Position numbers and translations under genes: made by a program. Below the pieces are notes generated by a model. It made no database searches. It was not told the origin of the DNA and saw nothing but the letters and a program-made list of their open reading frames with translations. A stretch of DNA of 64,000 nt, from contig JBPOFM010000001.1 of the NCBI GenBank assembly GCA_051252455.1, forward strand, positions 124,001 to 188,000, given 5' to 3'. Shown one piece after another: positions 17,721 to 27,167 of this stretch; the first letter of the stretch is position 1; every line of letters starts with the position of its first letter. The DNA is from JBPOFM01 sp051252455 (GTDB lineage Bacteria; Bacteroidota; Bacteroidia; Flavobacteriales; Flavobacteriaceae).

Positions 17721-20624
17721 ATGAAAACAATTTTACAAATTTTATTTTTCTCATTATTAACCCTACCATGCTTTGCGCAGGTGCAAACGGCTACCTTTTC
17801 TATTTCGCCCGCTTCTTTCAACGAAGACGAGCAAATAACGATCACTGTTTCCGGTGTTGATCCTACGCTTTGGAATGCAGGACAGCCTGATAACATCTAT
17901 CTTTGGGCATGGCGATTGGATCAAAACAATAACTTCGTCGATAACTCTCCTAACAATGGTGATTGGTCCAACTCAAGTGAGGTCCAAAAGATGACCAATA
18001 ACGGGAATGGGACTTACAGTTACACATTGACTCCTACTACATTTTACGGTGCAACAGGAATCGCTAGGATGGGTATGCTTGTAAAAGCCAAGGATGGTGC
18101 AGATGATAAGAAATCTCAAGATTTTATCACACCTGTAGGCAAAGTCCAGGTGACTATCAACAACCCTACATCAAATCCTGTCGTAGTTACATCGGGAGGA
18201 AGTTTGCCGCTATCAGCTGTTATGAGAGTTCAAGGAAATACTGTGGTTGGTACTTTTCAAGTGCTTTTAAATAACACACAAATAGCTTCGGGATCTGGTT
18301 TTCCGACCTATTCAACTACCTTAACAAATTTAACAACCAATGGCGAAATTAAAGTAATCGGAACACCGCAAGGTCAAACTGACACAGGAGAAAAATCATT
18401 CGATCTTATTGTTGCGCCTTCTGTTTCGACTCAAGCTGTTCCAACTGGAATGGTTGATGGGATTAACTACAATCCCTCAGATGCGACAAAAGCAACTCTT
18501 GTGGTCAATGCACCAGGAAAAGAATTCGTCTATGTCGCTGGAAGCTTTAATAATTATCAAAGAAACAGTGCTTACTTGATGAAAAAGGATGTGACTTCAA
18601 CCGCCGATTCCAATAAATTTTGGATCGAATTGACTGGTCTAACTCCTGGACAAATTGAAACGTATCAATATTGGGTTTATGATACTGACCCCATTGCAAA
18701 CTCTCCAGCAGAAGTAAAAACGGCTGATCCGTTTTCAACTTTAGTATTATCGCCTTTTGATGATCCAGGAATTTCGGCTGTTTCGTATCCTAATATGCCT
18801 GCCTATCCCGCAGGACAAGAACGTGAAGTTACTGTTCTTCAAACTGGACAAGCTGCATACAACTGGCAAGTAACTAATTTCCAAAAACCTAAAAAAGAAG
18901 ATTTAATCGTTTATGAAGTTTTGATCAGAGATTTTGACGCCAATAGAAATTATCAATCGTTGATTGACCGCATCGAATATTTCAAAAGTTTAAACATCAA
19001 TGCCATTGAATTGATGCCAGTCATGGAATATGAAGGCAATGAAAGTTGGGGTTACAATACGGCCTTTCATATGGCATTGGACAAATATTACGGTACGGAA
19101 GCTAAATTTAAAGAATTTGTAGATGTATGTCATCAAAATGGCATTGCCGTGATTTTGGATGTTGCTCTCAACCATGCATTTGGAAGAAACCCAATGGTAC
19201 GTATGTGGATGAACGATCCTGAAAATGATGGTTGGGGAGGTCCAAGTTCTGAAAGTCCATATTTCAATCAAACCGCGACGCACTCTTACAGTGTTGGAGA
19301 TGATTTCAACCACCAAAAAACAATGACTCAAACCTATGTACAACGTGTCGTGAAGCATTGGATTGAAGAATTCAAAATTGATGGTTTCAGATGGGATTTG
19401 ACCAAAGGATTTACCCAAAACTGTACAGGAAGCAATGAGGGTTGCACCAATAGTTACCAACAAGATAGAGTGGATATTCTAAAAAGCTACGCTGATTACT
19501 CGTGGTCGTTAGATGCTAACCATTATGTGATATTTGAGCATTTAGGTTCTGAAAATGAAGAAAAAGAATGGGCAAATTATCGATTCGACGAAGGGAAAGG
19601 CGTCATGATGTGGGGCAATATGGTTCATTCTTATAACCAATTGACGATGGGCTTTAACTCCGACAACAATATTGGAGGCATTGGACATAAATCACGTTCT
19701 CAATTTCTTGGAAAACGTGTAATGGGATATGCGGAGAGTCATGACGAGGAACGATTGATGTACAAAAATGTCGCCTTCGGAAATAACTCAAATGCATCTC
19801 ATAACGTTAGAGATTTAAATACTGCCTTATCGAGAATGTCTGCTTTAGGAGCGGCCACTATATTAGTACCTGGTCCTAAAATGATTTGGCATTTTGCAGA
19901 ATTAGGCATGGATAACTCTATCTTCACTTGTAACAATGGTACTGTCAACGAGCCTGGAGGAACGGATGGTGATTGTAAATTAGACACTAAACCTCAACCA
20001 CAGTGGACAGAGAATTGGTTAGGAGATACTAATAGAAGTAAAATCTATAATGATTGGGCACGTATGATTCAGTTGAAACAAGACGAAGCGGTTTTTGAAG
20101 GTGATTATGACCTTAATTCTGGTGGTACATTAACGCCAACACTTTATGTTTTTGACAATGCATTGGCTCCATCGGAACTTAAAAATGTAGTGGTGCTTAC
20201 TAATTTTGATGTCACAACTCAAACCATCACACCAAACTTTCCATATCCTGGACAATGGTATGATTTGATGGACGCTACAGGGAATACATCTCTTAATGTG
20301 ACAAGCACTACGGCAGGTATTAGCATACCAGCTGGTCAATTTAGAGTTTTTGGGAATCAACCGTCTACATTGAGCGTTGAGGATGCAAATTTAGAATCAC
20401 AATTCAAAATTTATCCTAACCCTGTGAACAATGCATTTTATATTAATAAGCCTGTAGAAGATTTGCAAATCTTCGACTTGACAGGAAAATTGGTAAAATC
20501 ATTCAAAGGTGATTTCACGCAAAATGACGCTTTTGATATTTCTGATCTGACACAAAGTATTTACTTGGTGAAAATCGAAAATTCAATCGGTCAAGTATTT
20601 ACCTCAAAGTTGATTAAACTTTAA
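17721..20624 (+). CDS. Secreted multidomain GH13 alpha-amylase with T9SS sorting domain
   Basis: A 967-residue extracellular amylase. The signal peptide ends near CFAQ (about 20). Beta-sandwich modules occupy about 25-250, and a CBM48-like segment (FVYVAGSFNNYQRN) lies about 265-360. The GH13 barrel follows from about 390, with ILDVALNHAF (Asp about 480), DGFRWDLTKG (nucleophile Asp about 559), VIFEHLG (acid Glu about 606) and ESHDEER (Asp about 675). The C-terminus is a type A T9SS sorting domain (FKIYPNPVNNAFYI...SIYLVKIEN), so export and surface attachment would use type IX secretion, in contrast to the lipoprotein SusG of Bacteroides. It supplies the first cut of starch for the SusCD system. 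It starts 16 bp after the terminator. Confidence 0.93.
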   Translation: MKTILQILFFSLLTLPCFAQVQTATFSISPASFNEDEQITITVSGVDPTLWNAGQPDNIYLWAWRLDQNNNFVDNSPNNGDWSNSSEVQKMTNNGNGTYSYTLTPTTFYGATGIARMGMLVKAKDGADDKKSQDFITPVGKVQVTINNPTSNPVVVTSGGSLPLSAVMRVQGNTVVGTFQVLLNNTQIASGSGFPTYSTTLTNLTTNGEIKVIGTPQGQTDTGEKSFDLIVAPSVSTQAVPTGMVDGINYNPSDATKATLVVNAPGKEFVYVAGSFNNYQRNSAYLMKKDVTSTADSNKFWIELTGLTPGQIETYQYWVYDTDPIANSPAEVKTADPFSTLVLSPFDDPGISAVSYPNMPAYPAGQEREVTVLQTGQAAYNWQVTNFQKPKKEDLIVYEVLIRDFDANRNYQSLIDRIEYFKSLNINAIELMPVMEYEGNESWGYNTAFHMALDKYYGTEAKFKEFVDVCHQNGIAVILDVALNHAFGRNPMVRMWMNDPENDGWGGPSSESPYFNQTATHSYSVGDDFNHQKTMTQTYVQRVVKHWIEEFKIDGFRWDLTKGFTQNCTGSNEGCTNSYQQDRVDILKSYADYSWSLDANHYVIFEHLGSENEEKEWANYRFDEGKGVMMWGNMVHSYNQLTMGFNSDNNIGGIGHKSRSQFLGKRVMGYAESHDEERLMYKNVAFGNNSNASHNVRDLNTALSRMSALGAATILVPGPKMIWHFAELGMDNSIFTCNNGTVNEPGGTDGDCKLDTKPQPQWTENWLGDTNRSKIYNDWARMIQLKQDEAVFEGDYDLNSGGTLTPTLYVFDNALAPSELKNVVVLTNFDVTTQTITPNFPYPGQWYDLMDATGNTSLNVTSTTAGISIPAGQFRVFGNQPSTLSVEDANLESQFKIYPNPVNNAFYINKPVEDLQIFDLTGKLVKSFKGDFTQNDAFDISDLTQSIYLVKIENSIGQVFTSKLIKL

Positions 20625-20653
20625 AATAGTTAAATAATAGCCTGAATTAGCAA

Positions 20654-20686
20654 AAGAAAGCCTTTCTATCATGGAAAGGCTTTCTT
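20654..20686. terminator. Bidirectional intrinsic terminator
   Basis: A 13-bp perfect stem, AAGAAAGCCTTTC (20654-20666) with GAAAGGCTTTCTT (20674-20686), and a 7-nt loop. It lies between the convergent amylase and topoisomerase genes and has A-rich and T-rich flanks, so it can stop transcription in both directions. Confidence 0.75.
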
Positions 20687-20710
20687 CATTCATATGACAT
20701 TGAATTATAA

Positions 20711-21694
20711 CTAGGCTAGTTTTTTCTTTAGCATACATAAAACACCTAATTCTTCACGGGATAAATTCTCATTCTTTTTTAAAAGTCGATTGATTTCTTT
20801 CTGGAAATAACTAATTGTCTTCCCATCTATATATTCCTCAATCACACGTGGATCAATATAAGAGCCTCTAGCTACAGATGGTGTATTTCCTAGATGCTCA
20901 CTAACTTTCACCACAGCATTTCGAATATTTTTGTCTAGTGCTTTTTGATCTTTTTGCTCTAACGCTCCAATCTCGTTCAAAGCCATTGCCGCAATCACGG
21001 TACCTGACCACGTTCTAAAATCCTTTGCAGAAAAATCATCTCCCATAACTTCTCGTATGTATTCATTGAGGTGATCGCTTTTAACATCTTGTCTTTTTCC
21101 ATCTTCATCAATAAATTTGAATATTTCGTAACCTGGCATTTCATCAATTTCTTTCACAATTCGCGCCAACTTTTTATCCACTACATGACGTTCTTGCTCT
21201 TTTCCAGACTTTCCTATATAATGAAAAATTAATTCGTCGCCTTCAATTTGCAAATGCTTACTCCGCATGGTTGTGAGACCATAAGTTTCATTTTCTTTGG
21301 CATAATAATCACTTCCTGGTCGAAAATAAGCGGCTTCCAAAAGTCGAACCATACAAGCCAACACTTTTTCTCTAGTTAGTGTACGCTTGCGGAGATGCTG
21401 TCCAGTGACACGTCGCATATGTTCCAATTGATCTGCAAAGTTGAGAATACGATCAAATTTTGCCTGATCTTGTTTTTCCCTGAATTTCGGATTGTAAATG
21501 TATTGCTTGCGATCTTTGTCATCACGACCCGTGACCAGAATTTTTGCACTTTTCTTGGAATCAATCTCGACATCTGTCCAAGCTGGGGGAATGACTAACG
21601 ATTTGAACCAATCCTTTAATTTGTCGTCGGTTATGGTGGCATTGGACTTGTCCGTATATCGGAATCCCTTGCCATGTTTTTTTCTGTAGTACAT
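20711..21694 (-). CDS. DNA topoisomerase IB (poxvirus-type)
   Basis: A 327-residue type IB topoisomerase. It begins with a small N-terminal domain (YRKKHGKGFRYTDKSN, then VIPPAWTDVEI) and continues with the catalytic core. The core holds RPGSDYYAKENETYGLTTMR (first active-site Arg region), a Lys-containing beta hairpin (FHYIGKSGKEQ), DFRTWSGT (second Arg/His-like region) and the nucleophile Tyr at about 279 in SVARGSYIDPRV. The enzyme relaxes supercoils through a 3'-phosphotyrosine intermediate. Bacterial members are accessory enzymes with unclear physiological roles. It is monocistronic, convergent with the amylase, and unrelated to the sugar loci beside it. Confidence 0.92.
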   Translation of the reverse strand: MYYRKKHGKGFRYTDKSNATITDDKLKDWFKSLVIPPAWTDVEIDSKKSAKILVTGRDDKDRKQYIYNPKFREKQDQAKFDRILNFADQLEHMRRVTGQHLRKRTLTREKVLACMVRLLEAAYFRPGSDYYAKENETYGLTTMRSKHLQIEGDELIFHYIGKSGKEQERHVVDKKLARIVKEIDEMPGYEIFKFIDEDGKRQDVKSDHLNEYIREVMGDDFSAKDFRTWSGTVIAAMALNEIGALEQKDQKALDKNIRNAVVKVSEHLGNTPSVARGSYIDPRVIEEYIDGKTISYFQKEINRLLKKNENLSREELGVLCMLKKKLA

Positions 21695-21855
21695 TTTTGC
21701 CTATTCTTAAAAATTAAGAATAAATTAAAGGATAAGTATCCTGAAGTATTAACTCAAAAGAAAAGATATGTAACCTGATTGTTTCAAGTTATTGACGTAT
21801 GCTTAAACAAAGATGATTTATAGAGTGCATAATTCATATAGTAGGAATAACATCT

Positions 21856-22737
21856 TCAGGGATACATAAATTTACGAATATCCTCACTATTAATTTTAGG
21901 ATTTGCTCCTTCGCTACCAGCAACTAACGCACCGATGGCGCAAGCAAAATCTATCGCTTTTTGTGGATCGGTCTTTTTAAGCAAATCGTTGATTAACGAT
22001 GCTAAAAAGGAATCGCCTGCCCCGACTGTATCTACAACCTCAATTTGGTAACCACTATTATAGTAATACGTGTCATTACAACATAAAATAGCACCATGCC
22101 GCCCTTTGGTGACACAAATGGTTTTTGTATTGGTATGCTCGGCTATAAATTGAATATTTTGCTCTAAAGAATGTGTTTTAGAGTTGAGCATTTCTCCGAT
22201 TTCAAAAATTTCATCATCATTAAATTTGATAAAATCTGCTGCTTTCATTAAATGATTCAATACCTCTACCGTATAGTAGGGCTCTCTTAAGTTGACATCA
22301 AAAATCTTATATTTCGCCACTTTCATTAGCTCGTACAAGGTATGTCTAGACGTATCATCTCTGGCCACCAAACTTCCGTAAATAAAAGCATCGGCAGTTT
22401 GAGTGGTGTTTTTGGTGTTTTCGTTTAGTTGAATATTGTCCCAAGCGCGAGGAAATTGTATATCATAGGAAGCTGATCCTTTTTGATTCAACATTACCTT
22501 TACTTTTCCTGTTTTTAGTCGTTCATCAACCTGTAGATTCTCAACATTTAAACCTTGTTCAATACTATAGGCTTCAATTTTATCTCCTTTTTTATCTCTT
22601 CCAATTCTACTGATAATTGACACGTTATTGTTTAATGATTTTAGACGTAACGCAACGTTTAAAGGGGCTCCTCCTATCTTCTTATGTGTTGGAAAAACAT
22701 CCCATAACACTTCCCCAAAGCAAACTATATTCTTCAT
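21856..22737 (-). CDS. PfkB-family fructokinase
   Basis: A 293-residue cytoplasmic carbohydrate kinase. PfkB/ribokinase hallmarks are the N-terminal GEVLWDVFPTHKKIGGAPLNVA with the GG substrate motif and the C-terminal VDTVGAGDSFLA, which holds the catalytic Asp and anion hole. Fructokinases share the F-x-GGAPxNVA pattern. It directly abuts the mannitol dehydrogenase gene (no intergenic base), which gives a pathway mannitol to fructose to fructose-6-phosphate. The same pairing is known from the marine flavobacterium Zobellia galactanivorans. Last gene of the permease-dehydrogenase-kinase operon. Confidence 0.9.
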   Translation of the reverse strand: MKNIVCFGEVLWDVFPTHKKIGGAPLNVALRLKSLNNNVSIISRIGRDKKGDKIEAYSIEQGLNVENLQVDERLKTGKVKVMLNQKGSASYDIQFPRAWDNIQLNENTKNTTQTADAFIYGSLVARDDTSRHTLYELMKVAKYKIFDVNLREPYYTVEVLNHLMKAADFIKFNDDEIFEIGEMLNSKTHSLEQNIQFIAEHTNTKTICVTKGRHGAILCCNDTYYYNSGYQIEVVDTVGAGDSFLASLINDLLKKTDPQKAIDFACAIGALVAGSEGANPKINSEDIRKFMYP

Positions 22738-24237
22738 TTAATTGTTATTTAAAATGTAATTATTTAGGTCTTTCACACTTTGTTCTACGCCCTTATTGAC
22801 TATGTTTTGATACGCTTCAGTGTAGGCTTTCACAAAGACTGGAGCGTCTTTAAGTTTTCCAAAAATGAATTCTATGTCTAAAAAGGCTTGAGGACGATTG
22901 ATGGAGGTTTCTGCTTTTTCATTTAATGCGTCTTTCATGGCATCTTTAATCGTTAAGGTGTCTCCATGCTCATCTTTACCTAAACTATAAATTGCCCAAG
23001 CCGCAATGACAAAAGCCGCCAATTTTACGGACCCATTTTTTTCTAATTGTGCATTTACAGTTGGTAAAATGAATATTGGAAATTTAGCAGAACTTTCTGA
23101 ACAAATTCTGTCGATTTGGTCCTTTATATTACTATTGCCAAATCGTTCTATTAATGAATTTTTATAATCTTTTAAATTAATGCCTTCTAAATCACCCAAG
23201 ATTGGCGTGACCTCAACATCCATATAGTGATTCAAAAAAGTACTAATGTTTGGATTGCCAACAACTTCGTCTATAGTATCATAACCTACTAGGGCGCCAA
23301 GAATACCCAACACAGAATGTCCTGCATTTAATAAGCTTAATTTCATTTTTTCGTAAGGAACGACATCTTCCACAAATTGCGCCCCGACCGTTTCCCAAGC
23401 AGGTCTTCCGGCAATAAAATCATCTTCAATAACCCATTGCTTAAAAGGCTCGCAAACCACAGGCCAGGCATCATCAATTCCAGTAGTTTCAGTTAAATTC
23501 GCAATATCAATAGGAGAAGTTGCTGGTGTTATTCTATCAACCATAGCATTTGGAAAGGACACATTTTCTTCTATCCATCCTGTAAGATTAGGCTCTGCAC
23601 TTTCAACATAACTCAATAACATTCTTTTGGTCATGTGGCCATTACCTTGGATATTATCACAAGATTGGATGGTACATCCTTTTAAACCACGTTCTTTTCT
23701 GATCTTTAAAGCTTGCGTTAAATAGCCAAAAATAGTTTTAGGAGCCTGTGGATGCGCTAAATCATGTTGAATCAATGGATTATTAAAATCGAATGCTTTT
23801 GTAGCTTCATTATAATTATATCCACCTTCAGTAATGGTTAATGATATGATTTTAACCTCTGGACTGGCCATTTTCTCAATCACTTTAATTGGATTTTCTG
23901 GAGCAAATAAATAGTCTACTATAGAACCAATGACGCGAGCGGTATGTGTGCCATCCAATTCTTTAACAATTAGGGTATATAAGCCGTCCTGTTCTTTTAA
24001 GACAGAATATATTTTGGCATCAAAATCCAATAATGCCACACCACAAATCCCCCAATCTGTCACCGATGGATCATGCAACAACTGGTCTGTATAGAGCGCT
24101 TCATGCGCTCTATGAAAACCGCCAATACCTACATGCATAATACCTGTTTTTATTTTGCTTCTATCGTAAGCTGGACAGGGAATTAAATTGGCTATTTCTG
24201 CTAAATTCTTTTGATTAAGCTTGATAATGTTTTCCAC
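22738..24237 (-). CDS. Mannitol 2-dehydrogenase family oxidoreductase
   Basis: A roughly 499-residue member of the long-chain polyol dehydrogenase family. The N-terminal NAD-binding segment reads GIMHVGIGGFHRAHEALY. QSCDNIQGNGHMTKRM and the C-terminal domain with KLSLLNAGHSVLGILG carry the family's catalytic Lys/Asn/His region. It oxidises D-mannitol (or a related hexitol such as arabitol or fructuronate/tagaturonate in sister families) to fructose. I prefer a GTG start at 24237 (then ENIIKLNQKNL), 5 bp after the permease stop; the frame stays open to an ATG at 24279, but that would overlap the permease by 37 bp. Fructokinase next door supports mannitol over uronate substrates. Confidence 0.87.
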   Translation of the reverse strand: MENIIKLNQKNLAEIANLIPCPAYDRSKIKTGIMHVGIGGFHRAHEALYTDQLLHDPSVTDWGICGVALLDFDAKIYSVLKEQDGLYTLIVKELDGTHTARVIGSIVDYLFAPENPIKVIEKMASPEVKIISLTITEGGYNYNEATKAFDFNNPLIQHDLAHPQAPKTIFGYLTQALKIRKERGLKGCTIQSCDNIQGNGHMTKRMLLSYVESAEPNLTGWIEENVSFPNAMVDRITPATSPIDIANLTETTGIDDAWPVVCEPFKQWVIEDDFIAGRPAWETVGAQFVEDVVPYEKMKLSLLNAGHSVLGILGALVGYDTIDEVVGNPNISTFLNHYMDVEVTPILGDLEGINLKDYKNSLIERFGNSNIKDQIDRICSESSAKFPIFILPTVNAQLEKNGSVKLAAFVIAAWAIYSLGKDEHGDTLTIKDAMKDALNEKAETSINRPQAFLDIEFIFGKLKDAPVFVKAYTEAYQNIVNKGVEQSVKDLNNYILNNN

Positions 24238-24242
24238 AATAT

Positions 24243-25958
24243 TTAGATGTTTTGATTTTTGCTGCGTTTTAGCGCCCAATAAGCTGTTCCAAAATAAATT
24301 AAAGTGCAGATGAATGCATAGCGGTAGAATATCTCACGATTTTCAACATATATCATTTCATTTGAACTGCCGAACAGAACGATACAGGCAAGAATAATAG
24401 TAATTATTAATACAATAAAAGAAACACCTCTTAATATTTTCGTGAAAACTGATGTGTCTTTGATGAGGATGGGTTCCAATTCGGCTTTCTGCTCTTGAAA
24501 CTTCTCAATATTTTCATTACGTATTTTTTCTTTTTGCTCTGCTTCAGGATATTTGTTTTTTGCGCCATAACGACCAGCCAAAAATGTATAAACAATAATG
24601 GTGAATACCCAAGTTGGTAGGAATAGATAAAAGAAAGACATTACGTTTAAAGCATTTAAACCAAAACCTAATATTAGGCCTAAACCCCACGAGGCTATAG
24701 CAGGCGTACTAAATGTCAACTGACGGTAATGCGACCAGTAACGCGTATAACCAATTCTAGGAAATATTTGATGTTCGGCAAATACAATCGCTCCTACCGG
24801 CACCACTAGTAACCCAGCGTAAGTAAGCAAGGGTAGAATTTGCGAAAACACAAAAGGGAAGCAAGCAACCACCATAGTGAACAAACCCACCATTAAGGTC
24901 GTCTTGCGTCGTGATTGTTTGTTAAAAATAGCTTGGGCGGCCAATCCTGCTCTGTAAAGATTAGCGACGGCCGTAGTCCAACCCGCCACGATCACAATAA
25001 CGAACCCAGACCAGCCTAAAGCATAATAAGCAACATCACCAGGATCAAGCTCTACAATGGATTTTCCAATGATTACGGCGGCACCTGCACCCATAATTCC
25101 GGCTGAAATCCAAGCGACGTAATGACCAAACATCATTCCTGTACTTGTGGCCAATCCATAAGATTTTTTTTTTGCAAAACGCAATAGAGCCATGTCGATA
25201 AGTCCGAAATGCGTTATGGTATTTGCTGCCCAGGCAAAACCGATCACTTCAGTCAATCCGATACCAGCTTCGCCGTTGCTATTAATACCTGTCCATATCG
25301 ATTGGTCGCCCAAGCTTATAACATCGCTCCAACTATCTGGTATTGGTTTTCCCAACACCTCTAAAGAAAGTGCAGGCAAAAGGACAAATGCACCGCAAGT
25401 AAACATCACGAATAACCATGGCGCACAAACCCCTGAAAAATCGGAGACAGCATTAAAACCGTAGATCGCTATGGCCACAACAACTGAACCCACAATTAAT
25501 ACAATCACTATAAACCATAAATTGGTGGGATACCAATTAAGCTGCGCAGGGATATTAAATGCAAAACGAACAGCAGTGGAAGACACTGTGATCATCGCTG
25601 CAGAGATCACGGTGAAAATAATAACATTAGCCCAGTTATAAAGCTTGGTCATTGAATCCCCAGCTATCTTATTGAGATATGTGTACAAACTCAATCGCGT
25701 ATCAACGGCAATTGGAGATGTAATAAAGGTCCAACTCAATACCGCCAGAATATTACCGATCAATAATCCCAATAAAATATCCCTGGTGGTTGCGCCCAAA
25801 GCAACAAATGTCGCCCCTATAACAAACTCCGTTGCAGCAACATGCTCTGCAGCATATAACCCTGCAAAATGGGTCCAACCATGTAATCTTTGTTTAGCAA
25901 TTGGCAATTGCTCTTCCTCTAAGTTCGCGAACTGTTTAAAATCGTGGGATGTGCTCAT
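24243..25958 (-). CDS. NCS1-like purine/cytosine-type permease family transporter
   Basis: A 571-residue inner membrane transporter with about 12-14 hydrophobic segments. The N-terminal LHGWTHFAGLYAAEHVAATEF and the first repeat half (GATTRDILLGLLIGN, then SPIAVDTRLSLYTYLNKIAG) resemble the nucleobase:cation symporter-1 fold. A charged linker (about 490-520) precedes two last helices. Family members mostly carry nucleobases, but this one heads an operon with mannitol dehydrogenase and fructokinase, so a polyol substrate is inferred. It is divergent from the Nudix-type regulator across a 327-bp spacer with two operator-like inverted repeats. Confidence 0.8.
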   Translation of the reverse strand: MSTSHDFKQFANLEEEQLPIAKQRLHGWTHFAGLYAAEHVAATEFVIGATFVALGATTRDILLGLLIGNILAVLSWTFITSPIAVDTRLSLYTYLNKIAGDSMTKLYNWANVIIFTVISAAMITVSSTAVRFAFNIPAQLNWYPTNLWFIVIVLIVGSVVVAIAIYGFNAVSDFSGVCAPWLFVMFTCGAFVLLPALSLEVLGKPIPDSWSDVISLGDQSIWTGINSNGEAGIGLTEVIGFAWAANTITHFGLIDMALLRFAKKKSYGLATSTGMMFGHYVAWISAGIMGAGAAVIIGKSIVELDPGDVAYYALGWSGFVIVIVAGWTTAVANLYRAGLAAQAIFNKQSRRKTTLMVGLFTMVVACFPFVFSQILPLLTYAGLLVVPVGAIVFAEHQIFPRIGYTRYWSHYRQLTFSTPAIASWGLGLILGFGLNALNVMSFFYLFLPTWVFTIIVYTFLAGRYGAKNKYPEAEQKEKIRNENIEKFQEQKAELEPILIKDTSVFTKILRGVSFIVLIITIILACIVLFGSSNEMIYVENREIFYRYAFICTLIYFGTAYWALKRSKNQNI

Positions 25959-26052
25959 GGGATTCCTTATTTCAGATTAAATCGACTTTATTGAAGTTTT
26001 CTATACAAGTTTATTTTCATGTGAAGAGGTGCATAAAAGTTTAGATATTTAC

Positions 26053-26071
26053 AAACGTCAATTATACGTTT
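26053..26071. promoter_or_regulatory. Operator-like inverted repeat AAACGT-N7-ACGTTT, site 1
   Basis: AAACGT (26053-26058) and ACGTTT (26066-26071) form a 19-bp inverted repeat with a 7-nt centre (CAATTAT). It is permease-proximal and has the same architecture as site 2. Confidence 0.6.
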
Positions 26072-26203
26072 ATTTTTCAAATATATTATAAAAAAATATT
26101 AAATACCTAATTATATTGTAAAATAACATCTTTATTATTGTTTATGTATATTATTTAGAGCATAAAATTGCTTAATTGACAATAAAAACAAATAAACAAA
26201 ACT

Positions 26204-26221
26204 AACGTTAGAATGACGTTT
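26204..26221. promoter_or_regulatory. Operator-like inverted repeat AACGT-N7-ACGTT, site 2
   Basis: AACGT (26204-26208) and ACGTT (26216-26220) with a 7-nt centre (TAGAATG). It is regulator-proximal and exactly 150 bp from site 1, about 14 helical turns. Its left half is also inside a perfect CTAACGTTAG palindrome (26202-26211). Confidence 0.6.
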
Positions 26222-26285
26222 AAATATAATTTCCTATATTAGCGGAAGAGAAAATAAACACCTCTGATTTTGATAAAATTAATTT

Positions 26286-27023
26286 ATGGAACCAAAAAAA
26301 ATATTAAATATATCTGTCGATTGTGTTGTTTTTGGATTTGATATCACAAATAAATCCTTAAATGTTTTACTCATAAAGCGTTTTTTGAAATCAAAAAACG
26401 GCAAAGATGTTTTGGTAGACGATTATGTTTTAACAGGATATCACGTGTATGAAAACGAAACATTAGACGATACGGCCACAAGAGTTTTAAAAGAACTCAC
26501 AGGTTTGACCAACCAATATAAAAAACAGTTCAAAGCTTTTGGCGATCCAGATCGATTGATCAATGAGAAAGACCTGGCTTGGATTGAGAACCAAGAATTT
26601 AATTTAAGAACCACTACCATTGCGTACTACTTCTTATTAAAAACTGTAGATGTGGACTTGAAAAGTAATACATATAAGCCGCTATGGTTTCCTGTTAGCA
26701 ACTTACCAGAGCTAGGATTTGATCATGAAAAAATAATACTAGAAGCTTATGAAGATTTAAAAGTCAAATGCTTGTCTGAACCTATCATTTTTAAATTACT
26801 TCCGGATAAGTTTAGCATTAATGAGGTACAAGATGTGTATGAATCCATCCTGGGGATAGAAATAGATAATAGAAATTTCAGAAGAAAATTAATTAAGAAA
26901 AAATACATCATTGCTCTAGATGAAAAACAAGTGGGTATTTCAAAAAAACCTGCCCAATTATATATGTTTAGTAAAGATATTTATCAGAAAATGTTCAAGA
27001 AGAATTATTTGATAAGTATTTAA
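26286..27023 (+). CDS. NrtR/AraR-like Nudix-domain transcriptional regulator
   Basis: A 245-residue protein with an N-terminal Nudix-like domain (about 1-150) and a C-terminal winged-helix-like domain (about 165-240, FSINEVQDVYESILG then NFRRKLIKKKYI). The Nudix box is degenerate: G-YHVYEN-E-TLDDTAT-RVLKEL-TGL has one extra residue after the Gly and only one of the three glutamates of REUxEE. It is therefore probably a non-catalytic ligand sensor. Nudix-fold regulators of this build control NAD genes in other bacteria (NrtR) and arabinose genes in Bacteroides (AraR). Here the regulator is divergent from a mannitol-type operon and is its likely repressor or activator; the ligand is unknown. 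Confidence 0.85.
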   Translation: MEPKKILNISVDCVVFGFDITNKSLNVLLIKRFLKSKNGKDVLVDDYVLTGYHVYENETLDDTATRVLKELTGLTNQYKKQFKAFGDPDRLINEKDLAWIENQEFNLRTTTIAYYFLLKTVDVDLKSNTYKPLWFPVSNLPELGFDHEKIILEAYEDLKVKCLSEPIIFKLLPDKFSINEVQDVYESILGIEIDNRNFRRKLIKKKYIIALDEKQVGISKKPAQLYMFSKDIYQKMFKKNYLISI

Positions 27024-27128
27024 TCAAAGGTATTCATCCTATAATTCCGCTGAATAAATCGGAATAAACTTATCTTCTGGCAAAAACATGTTTTGATGAG
27101 AGCTTCACAAGTCCTTGCTATTAATATA

Positions 27129-27156
27129 CAAAAAAAAGCCTCTCAAATTGAGAAGC
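27129..27156 (-). terminator. Intrinsic terminator of tRNA-Leu
   Basis: On the minus strand GCTTCTCAA pairs with TTGAGAGGC (one G-U pair, loop of one to three nt), followed by a run of eight or more T. It is 12 bp after the tRNA 3' end. The reverse orientation also follows the Nudix gene. Confidence 0.75.
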
Positions 27157-27167
27157 TTTCTATTTAG

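Larger units (their letters stand above)
25959..26285. promoter_or_regulatory. Divergent control region of the mannitol-type operon
   Basis: A 327-bp AT-rich spacer between two divergent starts. It holds two copies of AACGT-N7-ACGTT (listed separately), one 96 bp ahead of the permease start and one 65 bp ahead of the regulator start. No open frame of note and no convincing full Bacteroidetes promoter (TTTG/TAnnTTTG) was found by eye. Confidence 0.55.

Noticed and set aside
18990..19463. 157-residue reading frame on the minus strand
   Set aside because: It is antisense to the catalytic GH13 domain, with no family resemblance; a shadow of the amylase gene.
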